Positions 8,451 to 16,322 of a stretch of DNA of 46,083 nt are shown piece by piece. Origin of the DNA: Gammaproteobacteria bacterium (GTDB lineage Bacteria > Pseudomonadota > Gammaproteobacteria > Steroidobacterales > Woeseiaceae). The notes beneath the pieces are model-generated. The model was not told the DNA's origin and did no database searches. It worked only from the letters and a program-made list of their open reading frames with translations. The stretch covers positions 1 through 46,083 of the forward strand of contig JAACFJ010000013.1 in assembly GCA_009937505.1 (NCBI GenBank), read 5' to 3'. How positions within the stretch are numbered: position 1 is the stretch's first letter; each line of letters opens with the position of its first letter. The translations under genes were made by a program, and so were the position numbers.

Positions 8451-10412
8451 TCAAGCCCGATCTAGGATTTTAGCCAGCGGCAATAATTGTTTTTCGTATT
8501 GTTTCCACCGGTTTACTGAGCGCGTGTAAATAGGCTCACGCACCTGAGAACTGCTGGCGGTTCTGACGGCTCGCGTGTTGTCATGAAACCGGAGGCACAG
8601 ATCGTCCCAGTCCAGACCTGCATGATCGATCAATCGACGGCTGACTTCTTCCTGATTCTTAACGAGATTCTCATACTCCACGGTCATGATGTCTTCAGGA
8701 AAGAGGGATTTCCAATGAGACATCAAATTCTCATAGTCGATATAGTAGTGTCCGAGCTCGTCCAGGTTGAATGCGTACTCATTGCCCTTTGCAAAATGAT
8801 TGAAAAATATTGAAGCGCACGTATCCATGGGATTGCGTTGGCAATGAAATATGCGTGCTTTGGGGAACAACGTTTTTATCAGGCCGATTCTATGAAAGTT
8901 GCCTGGGTCCTTATCGGTAATACGAACTGCTTCTCCTGAATATCGTCTGACTTGCTCGAGGTATTCCCGGGCCAGTACAACCCGTGTTTCTTTGCTGCAC
9001 GAGTTCATACATTCGGGGTAATCGCTTTTCGCTGCATAATCTCCGGCCAGGCGTTCTTCGATACGCCCGATAAATTCGATTTCGCCGGCGCCATACACTT
9101 GCGGATGACTTGAGATGATCTGTTCGACCAGGGTCGTACCCGATCGCGGCATGCCGACTATGAACAACGGCAGGTTCGAGTCTGACCCGCCCGGCCCCAA
9201 ATTCCGGAAGTAGGTCTTCGAATAGGTCTCTGTCAGTCTATCGACAAAGTCCGTGTGGCTTTGCGGTTCGTATGTGATCGTATTGCGCTTCAGCGTGTTC
9301 GCGACAAGATAATGATCAAACGCCTGCTCGAATTGTTCGGCGTCGTGATAGATATTGCCGAGCGCGAAATGGCAAAGAACCGTATCTTTATCGTCGAGTG
9401 AGGACTGCTCAAGAAGCGCTTCAATAACGGATGCTTGCTCCAGCTGCGGCTCGATCATCGATAAATGAAGGTATGCAGATGCATATTCAGGCTTGTGGGC
9501 GATAGCACGTTGGTAACTTGCAATCGCTTCATCCTTACGTCCAAGGTCCTGAAAAGCGAATCCGAGATTATGGTGAGCCTCGGCGAAACCTGAATCAATC
9601 GAGAGGGCCTGCAAATAGCTGGCTATGGCTTCTTCTGCGCGTCCCGTTTCCTCGAGCGCGATCCCCAAATTATAGTGACCCATTGCAAAATCCGGTTTGC
9701 AGCTGACCGCCTCCTTATACTGACGAATAGCGTCCTCGAGTCTGCCCGATTGCCTGAATGCGTTTCCGAGATTGCTGTGAGCCTCGGCATATTTCGGTTG
9801 GATGGCGATAGCCTGTTCAAACCGGGAAATCGCAGCGTCGAACCTGTCCACGGCCAGCAGTGCGTTCCCCAGGTTGTTGTACGCCTCGAAATATCCCGGG
9901 GCAATTGCAAGTGCTCTTTCAAAACGCGTGATTGCATCCTCTGTACGCCCGATTTCCTTCAGCGCGATCCCGAGGTTGTTAAGGGCTATGGCAAAGTCGG
10001 GCTGGAGGGCAACTGCCTTTTCGTAGTGACCAATGGCTTCCAGTACCCGGCCCGTCTCCTTGAGGGTGTTTCCCAAATTTAGATGGGCCCCGGCAAATCC
10101 CGGATTAATGGAAAGCGCCTTCTCGTAACAGTGGGTTGCCGAATCATATTCACGCATGGCGCGGTATGCCTCACCGCAAGTCACGTAGTAATCCGCTACG
10201 TCAGGTCGTATATCAATCGCCTTTTCGATCAATTCGACTGCAACTTCGTCCTTTCCGATCTGCTGGGCAATTACGCCCAGCAGATGCCATGCATCCGAGT
10301 TCTTTGGCTGCTCTCTGAGGACGGCCTGATAGCACGATTCTGCTTCCTGCAGGCGGCCGGCCTGATGAAGCTTCAGGCCGGTTTGTATCAGCTGGGAACT
10401 GCTTGAAGACAT
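8451..10412 (-). CDS. TPR-repeat sulfotransferase (copy B)
   Basis: The product is 653 residues and is a clear paralogue of the downstream gene: the same TPR array, the loop FIVGMPRSGTTLVEQI near 417, HCQRNPMDTCASIFF, and the C-terminal block RTASSSQVREPIYTRS. ATG 10412 is preferred over TTG 10439 by alignment with copy A. By eye its DNA is richer in A+T and less biased towards G/C at third codon positions than copy A and the flanking housekeeping genes. This suggests a separate acquisition, or older divergence, rather than a recent tandem duplication. The role is presumed to match copy A, with a possibly different acceptor. No ribosome site stands out before either start. Confidence 0.87.
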   Translation of the reverse strand: MSSSSSQLIQTGLKLHQAGRLQEAESCYQAVLREQPKNSDAWHLLGVIAQQIGKDEVAVELIEKAIDIRPDVADYYVTCGEAYRAMREYDSATHCYEKALSINPGFAGAHLNLGNTLKETGRVLEAIGHYEKAVALQPDFAIALNNLGIALKEIGRTEDAITRFERALAIAPGYFEAYNNLGNALLAVDRFDAAISRFEQAIAIQPKYAEAHSNLGNAFRQSGRLEDAIRQYKEAVSCKPDFAMGHYNLGIALEETGRAEEAIASYLQALSIDSGFAEAHHNLGFAFQDLGRKDEAIASYQRAIAHKPEYASAYLHLSMIEPQLEQASVIEALLEQSSLDDKDTVLCHFALGNIYHDAEQFEQAFDHYLVANTLKRNTITYEPQSHTDFVDRLTETYSKTYFRNLGPGGSDSNLPLFIVGMPRSGTTLVEQIISSHPQVYGAGEIEFIGRIEERLAGDYAAKSDYPECMNSCSKETRVVLAREYLEQVRRYSGEAVRITDKDPGNFHRIGLIKTLFPKARIFHCQRNPMDTCASIFFNHFAKGNEYAFNLDELGHYYIDYENLMSHWKSLFPEDIMTVEYENLVKNQEEVSRRLIDHAGLDWDDLCLRFHDNTRAVRTASSSQVREPIYTRSVNRWKQYEKQLLPLAKILDRA

Positions 10413-10609
10413 TTGAACGCCGCGAACCAAGGTTGCCAATCAAAAATAGCATACCTCGCTCAAACTCACATCGCCGGTCCCCTGCGCACTTTTCGCAATC
10501 AATTGGATTTCGCGAACGGGTGGTTTCCTGGCATCGCGAGTTTACTTGTGGCCTCTGGGCATACCTGGCAATGCCCCGCGCGTGTGCGCTTCAAGTAGCC
10601 GACATCGGC

Positions 10610-11215
10610 TCACGATAGTTTCTCGGCTCGTCCCCAAAAGTGATAAAAACTGAACGGGCTGTTGTCGTGGGTTTCCACGTCGAAACCCAAAGCCTTCAGC
10701 TCGTCGACAAATTCCTGTTCTCTGAACATTTCGTCGTAGGGATGATCCGCTATTCTTTTGAAGGGTATCCCGATCCCTCGCTCCCAGGTTTCGACCGGCA
10801 GGTCCTCGAACAGAAACTCACCACCGGGTTTCAGCGTCCTGTGTACTTCCGCCAGCGCGTCTCTCCAATTGGGTACGTGGTGTACGATCCCAAAATCCAT
10901 AACGAGATCGAAAGTCGCATTCGGGAACTCGAGGCTTGTAACATCGCCTTCCATAAAGGTGGCATTCGGCAACGCGCCCGATCTTCTCCTGGCCCTTCGT
11001 ATCATTCTGGGATCCAGATCGATGCCGACGTATCGTTGAGGGCTGAACAGGTCGTAAATGACCCTCGCGCCAGCCCCCTGACCGCAGCCGATCTCGAGGA
11101 TATCGTTCGCCGACCCGTCCGAAAGTCGCCTCAGGCGAGGAGCTTCGTAATGTCGTTGAACAAACCCGCGCACCGGGTTGTTCATCGCCCAGTACTCGAT
11201 CGAATTCATCAACAT
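10610..11215 (-). CDS. Class I SAM-dependent methyltransferase
   Basis: The product is 201 residues. It shows motif I DILEIGCGQGAGARV, an acidic loop YVGIDLDPRMI, motif II TFDLVMDFGIVHHV and the post-loop LKPGGEFLFEDLPVE, in the order of the Methyltransf_11/25 group of small-molecule methyltransferases. The substrate cannot be read from the sequence. ATG 11215 lacks a clear Shine-Dalgarno; the ATG at 11209 is equally possible. It points the same way as the two TPR-sulfotransferases but is separated from them by 197 bp in which I see no gene, so co-transcription is uncertain. Confidence 0.85.
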   Translation of the reverse strand: MLMNSIEYWAMNNPVRGFVQRHYEAPRLRRLSDGSANDILEIGCGQGAGARVIYDLFSPQRYVGIDLDPRMIRRARRRSGALPNATFMEGDVTSLEFPNATFDLVMDFGIVHHVPNWRDALAEVHRTLKPGGEFLFEDLPVETWERGIGIPFKRIADHPYDEMFREQEFVDELKALGFDVETHDNSPFSFYHFWGRAEKLS

Positions 11216-11496
11216 GGGACTGCCACGTTCGTGATTCCTTTGCGCAATTAGCGGGTGCTCAGCACGATGTTAGCCTGCCAACTGATTCCCAGGCAAAGCA
11301 GTCGCTCGAATGGCTGCTCCTGGGAAATGTTGACTGACTGCTATCGGCCAATAGCGGACGTTCGCCACGATCCGATCAGCCTGACGACCGGGACGGTAGT
11401 GATCGCGGGGTAGACGATCAGCGGCCAGGTTCGGCTCCAGAAAAGGTAATACAATCAGCATAGAGAACTATCCCGAACGGTAGCCACAAACGTCCC

Positions 11497-12258
11497 ATGA
11501 TCGAGTCCACAGACGCCCGACGCGACGAGAGCGAATCCGACACACTTCCCGGGCAAAGTCGCTCGGTCGTCTCCGATATTCGGCGCTTTGTGCTTCAGAG
11601 GCCAACCATCCCGACGTTGATGGATTCCAAGTCCGATGCAGTAAGAGAGGACTACGAGCATCGTATCAGGCAACGCCTCGAACTCAGTGTCTCCGATTAC
11701 GCGATTATGAATATCCACAAGATCGGCGTCTCGGCCCCGGCCAGCTATGTTTTTGAGGAGCTTTTAGACTGGCAGGCAGTGCTGCGCTGCTGGCCTGGAC
11801 ACATCGCGACTTTGGAACGGGTCAACGGCGACTTTGAACACTTGCGTGTGTATCTGCTTGGCCGAAAGAAGAGATTATTCGGTCTCAAGTACGACCTGCT
11901 CGGTTTGAACATTGTCCCGCTATTTACGATGAAGGCGATCAAGGTACAGCGTGTGCCGGAACCGTCTGATTTCGACAGTCAGAGGTACGTGCTCTATGAG
12001 TGCAGTGGCGGTTATCCGGTGGGATTGTTTTGCTGCTATGTGCGCTCGTCGATCGATGAATTGGGAGAGACGGAACAGTCACAAGTCATCATGGCGGTTG
12101 TCTTCAACTTCTACGGCAAGAAGAACTGGCCGGACACACACATCGTCAACACCGCGTGGGAATCGATCCATAATCGGGTGACGGCGAATATCCTGAACAG
12201 GTTCAAGCAACTGTGTGAGTTCAAATTTCAGGCAGACGGTGCGACGGTCATGGAGTAG
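11497..12258 (+). CDS. Unassigned protein, possible SRPBCC/START-like fold
   Basis: The product is 253 residues with no signal peptide or membrane segment. From about residue 75 the sequence (NIHKIGVSAPASYVFEELL, later LRCWPGHIATLERVNGD) has the feel of an SRPBCC/polyketide-cyclase-like domain: a beta strand, then Ala-Pro, then an amphipathic helix, with a C-terminal helix ending NILNRFKQLCEF. The match is weak and by pattern only. Residues 1-41 are low in structure, so the true start may be ATG 11620 (MDSKSDAV); neither start has a good ribosome site. A 280 bp region upstream holds no supported gene. It faces the CPBP protease gene convergently. I do not assign a function. Confidence 0.6.
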   Translation: MIESTDARRDESESDTLPGQSRSVVSDIRRFVLQRPTIPTLMDSKSDAVREDYEHRIRQRLELSVSDYAIMNIHKIGVSAPASYVFEELLDWQAVLRCWPGHIATLERVNGDFEHLRVYLLGRKKRLFGLKYDLLGLNIVPLFTMKAIKVQRVPEPSDFDSQRYVLYECSGGYPVGLFCCYVRSSIDELGETEQSQVIMAVVFNFYGKKNWPDTHIVNTAWESIHNRVTANILNRFKQLCEFKFQADGATVME

Positions 12259-12320
12259 AGCCTCTCCCCGGACCTGGACCAGCCATACCTGGAATTTCGG
12301 GCTGCTTGTCGCCTTACAAA

Positions 12321-13097
12321 TCAGCCTGGCGCGATTGATCTGCTTGAGCCGAACAATGCTCCGTGGTTCTCCCCCATCCCTTTCAACCGCCACAAAAGGA
12401 ACAGACCCCAAGCCAGTGCGATGGTACCGGCAAACAGCATTCCGGTGACCATCTGCTCAACGTTCTCAAAAGTCTGGCTGATACTGCCCTTGGCGGTTAT
12501 CGCAAGAAAATCAAACACGGCATGGACAGCAATTGGCAACAGAATCGATACGTCACGGGCCCGTGCACCAGCGAAAATGACTCCCAGCGCGAAAGCAAAA
12601 TAGACCTGAGAGAGAACCACTGCTGGATGCATTTCGGTTCCAAGGCCTGCCAGGTGCATCGCGCCAAATGAACTGGCTGACACGAGTACTACGGCCCGCG
12701 GAGACAACCTGCGAAACCAGTGAAAGAGAAGGCCCCGGAACATCAGCTCCTCAGAGATGCCAACAGCGATGCAAAAAACGAGAATTTTTGCGGCGTCCAG
12801 GACACTGGGTGAGCTTTCAGAGCCAAGCCAGATCAAGCCGAGGATTAACGCCATCGGCCAATACAGGGGAAGAGTTCGCCAGTTTACCTGCGCCACCAGG
12901 CCTGCCTGCCGGCGCAGACCCGTGCTCAGCACAGCGCCGAGCACCAGTATCGCAAGCAGCCATTTGTTAACGATGTAATAGTCAAGCTCGGACGTGAGAC
13001 CCAGCACAGGCCGCAATTCGGCCATAGGCAGCGAGTACAAGAAAACCGATAGCATCATTAGAGCCAGGAATATCAGTGGCTTGGCGAGTTGGGTCAT
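12321..13097 (-). CDS. CPBP-family intramembrane metalloprotease (CAAX/Abi type)
   Basis: The product is 258 residues with about seven hydrophobic membrane segments. The family motifs are present in order: GISEELMFRGLLFHWF (EE-x3-R), FGAMHLAG and HAVFDFLA, which supply the glutamates and histidines of the metal site. CPBP proteins include prenyl-protein CAAX proteases, bacteriocin self-immunity proteins and anti-sigma proteases. The start is ATG 13097 with AAAGG ten bases upstream; the in-frame GTG at 13106 sits too close to that site. It is divergent from a TetR regulator across a 97 bp gap containing inverted repeats, so control by that regulator is likely. The substrate is unknown. Confidence 0.87.
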   Translation of the reverse strand: MTQLAKPLIFLALMMLSVFLYSLPMAELRPVLGLTSELDYYIVNKWLLAILVLGAVLSTGLRRQAGLVAQVNWRTLPLYWPMALILGLIWLGSESSPSVLDAAKILVFCIAVGISEELMFRGLLFHWFRRLSPRAVVLVSASSFGAMHLAGLGTEMHPAVVLSQVYFAFALGVIFAGARARDVSILLPIAVHAVFDFLAITAKGSISQTFENVEQMVTGMLFAGTIALAWGLFLLWRLKGMGENHGALFGSSRSIAPG

Positions 13098-13126
13098 CTT
13101 TTGCACACCTTTAATGTAATCGGGCG

Positions 13127-13170
13127 TTCACAATATCAGATGATTATGCTATTGTAAACATCTGTTCACA
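13127..13170. promoter_or_regulatory. Candidate TetR operator region between CPBP and tetR genes
   Basis: TTCACAATA (13127-13135) and TATTGTAAA (13150-13158) form an 8-of-9 inverted repeat. An overlapping AACA-TC-TGTT palindrome follows, and GTTCACA occurs at both 13126-13132 and 13164-13170. The repeats sit between the two divergent starts, where a TetR-family dimer would repress both genes. No experimental consensus is available for this regulator, so the call rests on symmetry and position. Confidence 0.45.
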
Positions 13171-13194
13171 TAACCAGCGGGTTGTACCCTGAAA

Positions 13195-13869
13195 ATGACT
13201 AAAGAGTTAGTCCACACGCCCAAGCAGACGCGCTCCCAGAATACCCAGGAGAGAGTGCTGCGGGCACTGGAAGAAATGTTGAGTGAGCGCTTTTTCGAAC
13301 AGATCACGATTCGCGACCTGGCGGCCCGGACCGGCGTAGCAAGTGGCACGATTTACCGACGGTTCAAGGATAAGGAGGCTCTGCTGCCGGTGTTATACGA
13401 GCGTTTTGATCACAAGATGAGTGAGTGGACAACAGAATTTTGGGACGACTTCGACCTGGACACTGAACGCTGCGTAATGCCAAGAATAAGACATCTGGTT
13501 GGCAAGCACTTGGTCTTCTACAAGGTGCATGCTCCGATCTTGCGTACCGTTTATTTGTACATGCGTCTGCATGGAGAGCTTAGTCTCGAAGATATTGACG
13601 AGAAGCGCCAATCCCTCTACCAGCACATGCTGGAGCCCGTGCTTGCAGCCCTGGCGAGTGAGGAGATGGTCGAGCCAGGCGCTGATCAGGTCAAGCTGTT
13701 TCTCTTGCTGCTGCTCAGCAGCATCAGTGAGCGCACGTTGTTTGGCGATCTTAAACCCGCGCGTACTCTGCAGATAGATGACGAGGCGTTTGTCACGGAG
13801 TTGACAGCCGCGCTGCACGCATATCTGGGCATGGGGAATACACGGAGGAATAAGCCTGCAACAACTTGA
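13195..13869 (+). CDS. TetR/AcrR-family transcriptional regulator
   Basis: The product is 224 residues. The N-terminal helix-turn-helix is unmistakable (ERVLRALEEML, then ITIRDLAARTGVASGTIYRRF with KDKEALL). The remainder is an all-helical ligand-binding dimer domain with no recognisable subfamily motif. It is transcribed divergently from the CPBP protease gene and probably represses that gene and itself. The ligand is unknown. The last codons overlap the decayed glycosyltransferase copy that follows, so the C-terminal tail (MGNTRRNKPATT) may be partly shaped by that junction. Confidence 0.88.
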   Translation: MTKELVHTPKQTRSQNTQERVLRALEEMLSERFFEQITIRDLAARTGVASGTIYRRFKDKEALLPVLYERFDHKMSEWTTEFWDDFDLDTERCVMPRIRHLVGKHLVFYKVHAPILRTVYLYMRLHGELSLEDIDEKRQSLYQHMLEPVLAALASEEMVEPGADQVKLFLLLLLSSISERTLFGDLKPARTLQIDDEAFVTELTAALHAYLGMGNTRRNKPATT

Positions 13870-13885
13870 GCCAGCCTGATTGCAA

Positions 13886-14084
13886 CGTCGGGTTCGCCGA
13901 GGATGCTTTCGTCATCAGCTGCACGGCGGCCTGCGACGCGTTCGATAAACTCTACCGCGACCCGGAGCTGCGGCAACGCATCGGCGAAGCGGCGCGCAAG
14001 CGCATTGGCACGAATTTCCGCAACGAGGATACGGTCAGGAAGACGATCGCTCTTTACGAGGAAATTGCCCCGATTCCTGATTGA
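13886..14084 (+). pseudogene. Decayed partial copy of the GT4 glycosyltransferase
   Basis: The reading frame from about 13886 gives GFAEDAFVISCTAACDAFDK, then continues to the end of the GT4 sequence (ends YEEIAPIPD, against YEELVPNPD in the intact gene). The first 35 bases match the start of the nucleotide-sugar domain, near 5712. About 190 bases are then missing up to a second ACGGCGGCCT, and a further segment is missing up to CGACGCGTTCGA. The remaining 151 bases match 6113-6263. The 10-bp ACGGCGGCCT repeat at 5739 and 5931 in the intact gene, and a 5-bp CGACG match, sit exactly at the two deletion joins. About half of the ancestral gene is absent, so no active enzyme is expected. Confidence 0.85.
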
Positions 14085-14110
14085 ATGCGTGCGATGCGCG
14101 GACGCAGACG

Positions 14111-14142
14111 GGCCGGGGAGTTCGAATCGTCTGCCCCCGGCC
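14111..14142. terminator. GC-rich stem-loop after gshB
   Basis: GGCCGGGG (14111-14118) pairs perfectly with CCCCGGCC (14135-14142) around a 16-base loop. The stem begins two bases past the gshB stop on the minus strand and lies just after the GT4 remnant on the plus strand. No T-run follows on either strand, so simple intrinsic termination is doubtful. Confidence 0.35.
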
Positions 14143-14144
14143 GG

Positions 14145-15179
14145 TCAAACCCGCCATTCGGCACAGCAGAAAGTCCGCGGGATACGATGATGGTGAGACG
14201 TGCGTTCGGCTCGTCGTTCGCCACACGGTTTCCGGGCGATCCTTGCAAGCATCGAATCCACGATCCTGTGCTGCACCTGTTCACCGCTCAGCTCGTTGAT
14301 TTGCCGGATTGCTGAAGGGCTTGTGATGTTGAGCTCCGTCAGGTAGCCATCGATAAAATCTGCCCCGGCCAGGAAGATACCGTGATCGAGAAGAAAAGGA
14401 GCGATGGTATTGATAATGTGATTTTCCCTTGCGCTAAGTTGCGCGGGCTCACATTTTGCCCCTTGGTGAATGTTGGCGAGATAACTGCCGGGCTGCGGGA
14501 TCCGGTTGACTATGCCAAACGGTTCACCGTTTACAAGATAAACTCTCTTGTCGCCCTGACTCACGGCGGGCAGGTATTTCTGGGCCACCAGGAAGCGGGT
14601 CTTCCCATCCAAGTTAATCAACGCTTCGTCAATCTGTTTGCGGAAATCTCCACTCTCATCCCAATCTATTTTTGAAATGCCACGCCCGGAACAGTCGTTC
14701 AGCGGCTTCAACACAAGGCTCCGGTGTTCAATGGCGAATCGCTCAAGCTGATCAGAATTCATGGTAATTAACGTGGGCGGCGTGAATTCCGGCCAGCGCA
14801 GCGGCAACATCTTCTCGTTGAAATTCCTGAGTGCTTTCACATCGTTGAACTGGGCGACGTCAGGATCGAGATGATCAAGAATCAGCGTCAGCTGAAGGTA
14901 TTCGGTATCAAAAGGCGGGTCTTTACGCACCAGGACCGCATCAAACCGATTTAACTTCGACCAGACCGGCTCCGCACGCGCTAAAGGATCGGTGCCTGTA
15001 ACGGGAAACACCAAACCCATCGGCTCGTCGTGCACCAGGGCGAGGTCTTCCTGCTGTAACCAGTAGACGCCGTGTCCCCGCTCGATCAAATCCTGCATCA
15101 GCACAAGGGACGTTTCTGTTTCCAGGTTTAACGTTTCGAGCGGGTCCATGACGAACAGAAACTTGGTGGTTGCGTTCAT
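14145..15179 (-). CDS. gshB: Glutathione synthetase
   Basis: The product is 344 residues. It joins gamma-glutamylcysteine and glycine with ATP. The N-terminus FLFVMDPLETLNLETETS matches the family's MDP start. The ATP-grasp core is present: LVLKPLNDCSGRGI, QGDKRVYLVNGEPFG, and the C-terminal catalytic segment ADFIDGYLTELNITSP. ATG 15179 has GGAAG six bases upstream; the in-frame upstream extension overlaps the permease stop and is not supported. After ARIARK, where the family usually ends, there are about 24 extra residues (including HHHR and CC). They look like read-through of former non-coding DNA, so an original stop may have been lost. It follows the arsR-permease pair by 32 bp on the same strand, which suggests glutathione supply as part of a metal or metalloid response. 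Confidence 0.9.
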   Translation of the reverse strand: MNATTKFLFVMDPLETLNLETETSLVLMQDLIERGHGVYWLQQEDLALVHDEPMGLVFPVTGTDPLARAEPVWSKLNRFDAVLVRKDPPFDTEYLQLTLILDHLDPDVAQFNDVKALRNFNEKMLPLRWPEFTPPTLITMNSDQLERFAIEHRSLVLKPLNDCSGRGISKIDWDESGDFRKQIDEALINLDGKTRFLVAQKYLPAVSQGDKRVYLVNGEPFGIVNRIPQPGSYLANIHQGAKCEPAQLSARENHIINTIAPFLLDHGIFLAGADFIDGYLTELNITSPSAIRQINELSGEQVQHRIVDSMLARIARKPCGERRAERTSHHHRIPRTFCCAEWRV

Positions 15180-15211
15180 ATCCAACTTCCATCTGCGCTT
15201 GTGTGAATCAC

Positions 15212-16269
15212 TCAAATCAGTAAGAGAAACGCCTGGTAGGCGCATCCTGCAGTGATTGCGCCGATCAGTGCCAGCAGGACATACCAGAAAAACAGCGGCC
15301 GCTTTACCAGTGAGAACACGGCAATGGCGGCCGGTATGCTGGTCATGGCGCCAGCCAACATGAAGCTGAGCGCGGCAGCCGGCGCCATGCCATTTTCAAT
15401 CAGGCCGGCCACTACGGGGACAGCCACAAAACCATTGAGATAGGCCGGAACTCCGATCACGGCAGCCAGCGGAATCGCCCACGCAGATTCAGAGCCCAGC
15501 CATTGCCCGAGCAATTCAGCCGGCACGAAGGTGATCATCAGGCTTTCCAATACGAATGCCAGTGTCAGCCATTTGCCAAGGATCGCTCCGGATGTTTCCA
15601 GACGCGCCATTCGGTCACGGTGTCTTTGATCATGTGAACGGGATTGTCGCCAGCACAGGACGAAACCTGTAAGGGCCGCACGGCGTCGCTGAACAGGCCC
15701 AGCCGTTGCAAAAGCAGTGTCAAACCCCCTGCAGACAGCCCGACAGCGATGGCCGAGATCGTTTTCACCATGGCAAAATCCAGGCCGAGACCGGCTGCAG
15801 TCACCACGAACATGGACGGAGACATGATCGGCGAGGCCACCCAGAATGCCATCACGGCCGGCAGCGGAACACCAGCCACCAGCAGCGCCGCAATCAACGG
15901 AATGACACCGCAGGAACAAAACGGCGACACGGCCCCGATAATTGCGGCGGAGCCGATCGCCAGAACCACGCGGTCAGCGAATATCTTGCCAATTAATCGA
16001 TCGGCACCCGCGGCATCGAGGTATCCCGCCACGGTTGCAGACAGCAGCAGGAACGGTGCGATACCCCATAAACTGCTGGTTGTGAACCGGACGCTCTCAA
16101 GTAAGTGTGATGGCAATCCGATCGCGATCGCCAGGAAGATAAGCCCAATCAAAAGCCAGGTCCTGTCGATCCTTTTCAGGTAATCCAGTACACGATTACC
16201 GGACCTGCTCCAAGCCCGCGGACCGCACTGACTGTCCAGAGCGTTGCAACTGGATTGGTTCGAGATCAT
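15212..16269 (-). pseudogene. ArsP/YraQ-type permease (PF03773-like), broken by a single-base frameshift
   Basis: The first frame, from ATG 16269 (GGAG six bases upstream), encodes membrane segments with the family hallmark SPFCSCGVIPLIAALL and a following VASPIMSPSM. It runs out at a stop near 15565. The next frame picks up with TSGAILGKWLTLAFVLES and continues to a normal end (AFLLLI). Inserting one A in the AAA run (15595-15597 on the plus strand) would join the halves as WKTSGAILGKW, giving about 352 residues, the usual family size. The deletion could be real, a reversible homopolymer change, or an assembly error. The intact family exports organo-arsenicals or other oxyanions and metal-thiol species; the CSC motif supports thiol or metalloid chemistry. 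It lies between arsR and gshB in one apparent operon. Confidence 0.85.
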
Positions 16270-16285
16270 TGTATTCTCCACTATC

Positions 16286-16309
16286 CTAGAAATATCGAAT
16301 TATTCGATA
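16286..16309. promoter_or_regulatory. Perfect inverted repeat between arsR and permease; candidate ArsR operator
   Basis: TATCGAAT-T-ATTCGATA (16293-16309) is a perfect 8-1-8 palindrome 24 bp upstream of the permease ATG. The adjoining CTAGAAATATCG (16286-16297) recurs in reverse orientation at 16667-16678, upstream of arsR. A shared, A+T-rich palindromic site near both genes is what an ArsR/SmtB dimer would need. Confidence 0.55.
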
Positions 16310-16322
16310 AAAAAAAGTGCGG

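Noticed and set aside
11270-11461. Small minus-strand ORF with a GCTAT/ATAGC hairpin (11340-11355)
   Set aside because: It has no ribosome site or family pattern, and the hairpin is short; I see no supported gene in 11216-11496.
6264-13885. Block between GT4 repeats as a transposon or integron
   Set aside because: No transposase, integrase, terminal inverted repeat or target-site duplication could be found; recombination between direct repeats explains the structure better.
15590-15605. Programmed -1 frameshifting as the explanation for the split permease
   Set aside because: The junction bases lack a canonical X-XXY-YYZ slippery heptamer and no downstream pseudoknot was evident; a lost A is simpler.
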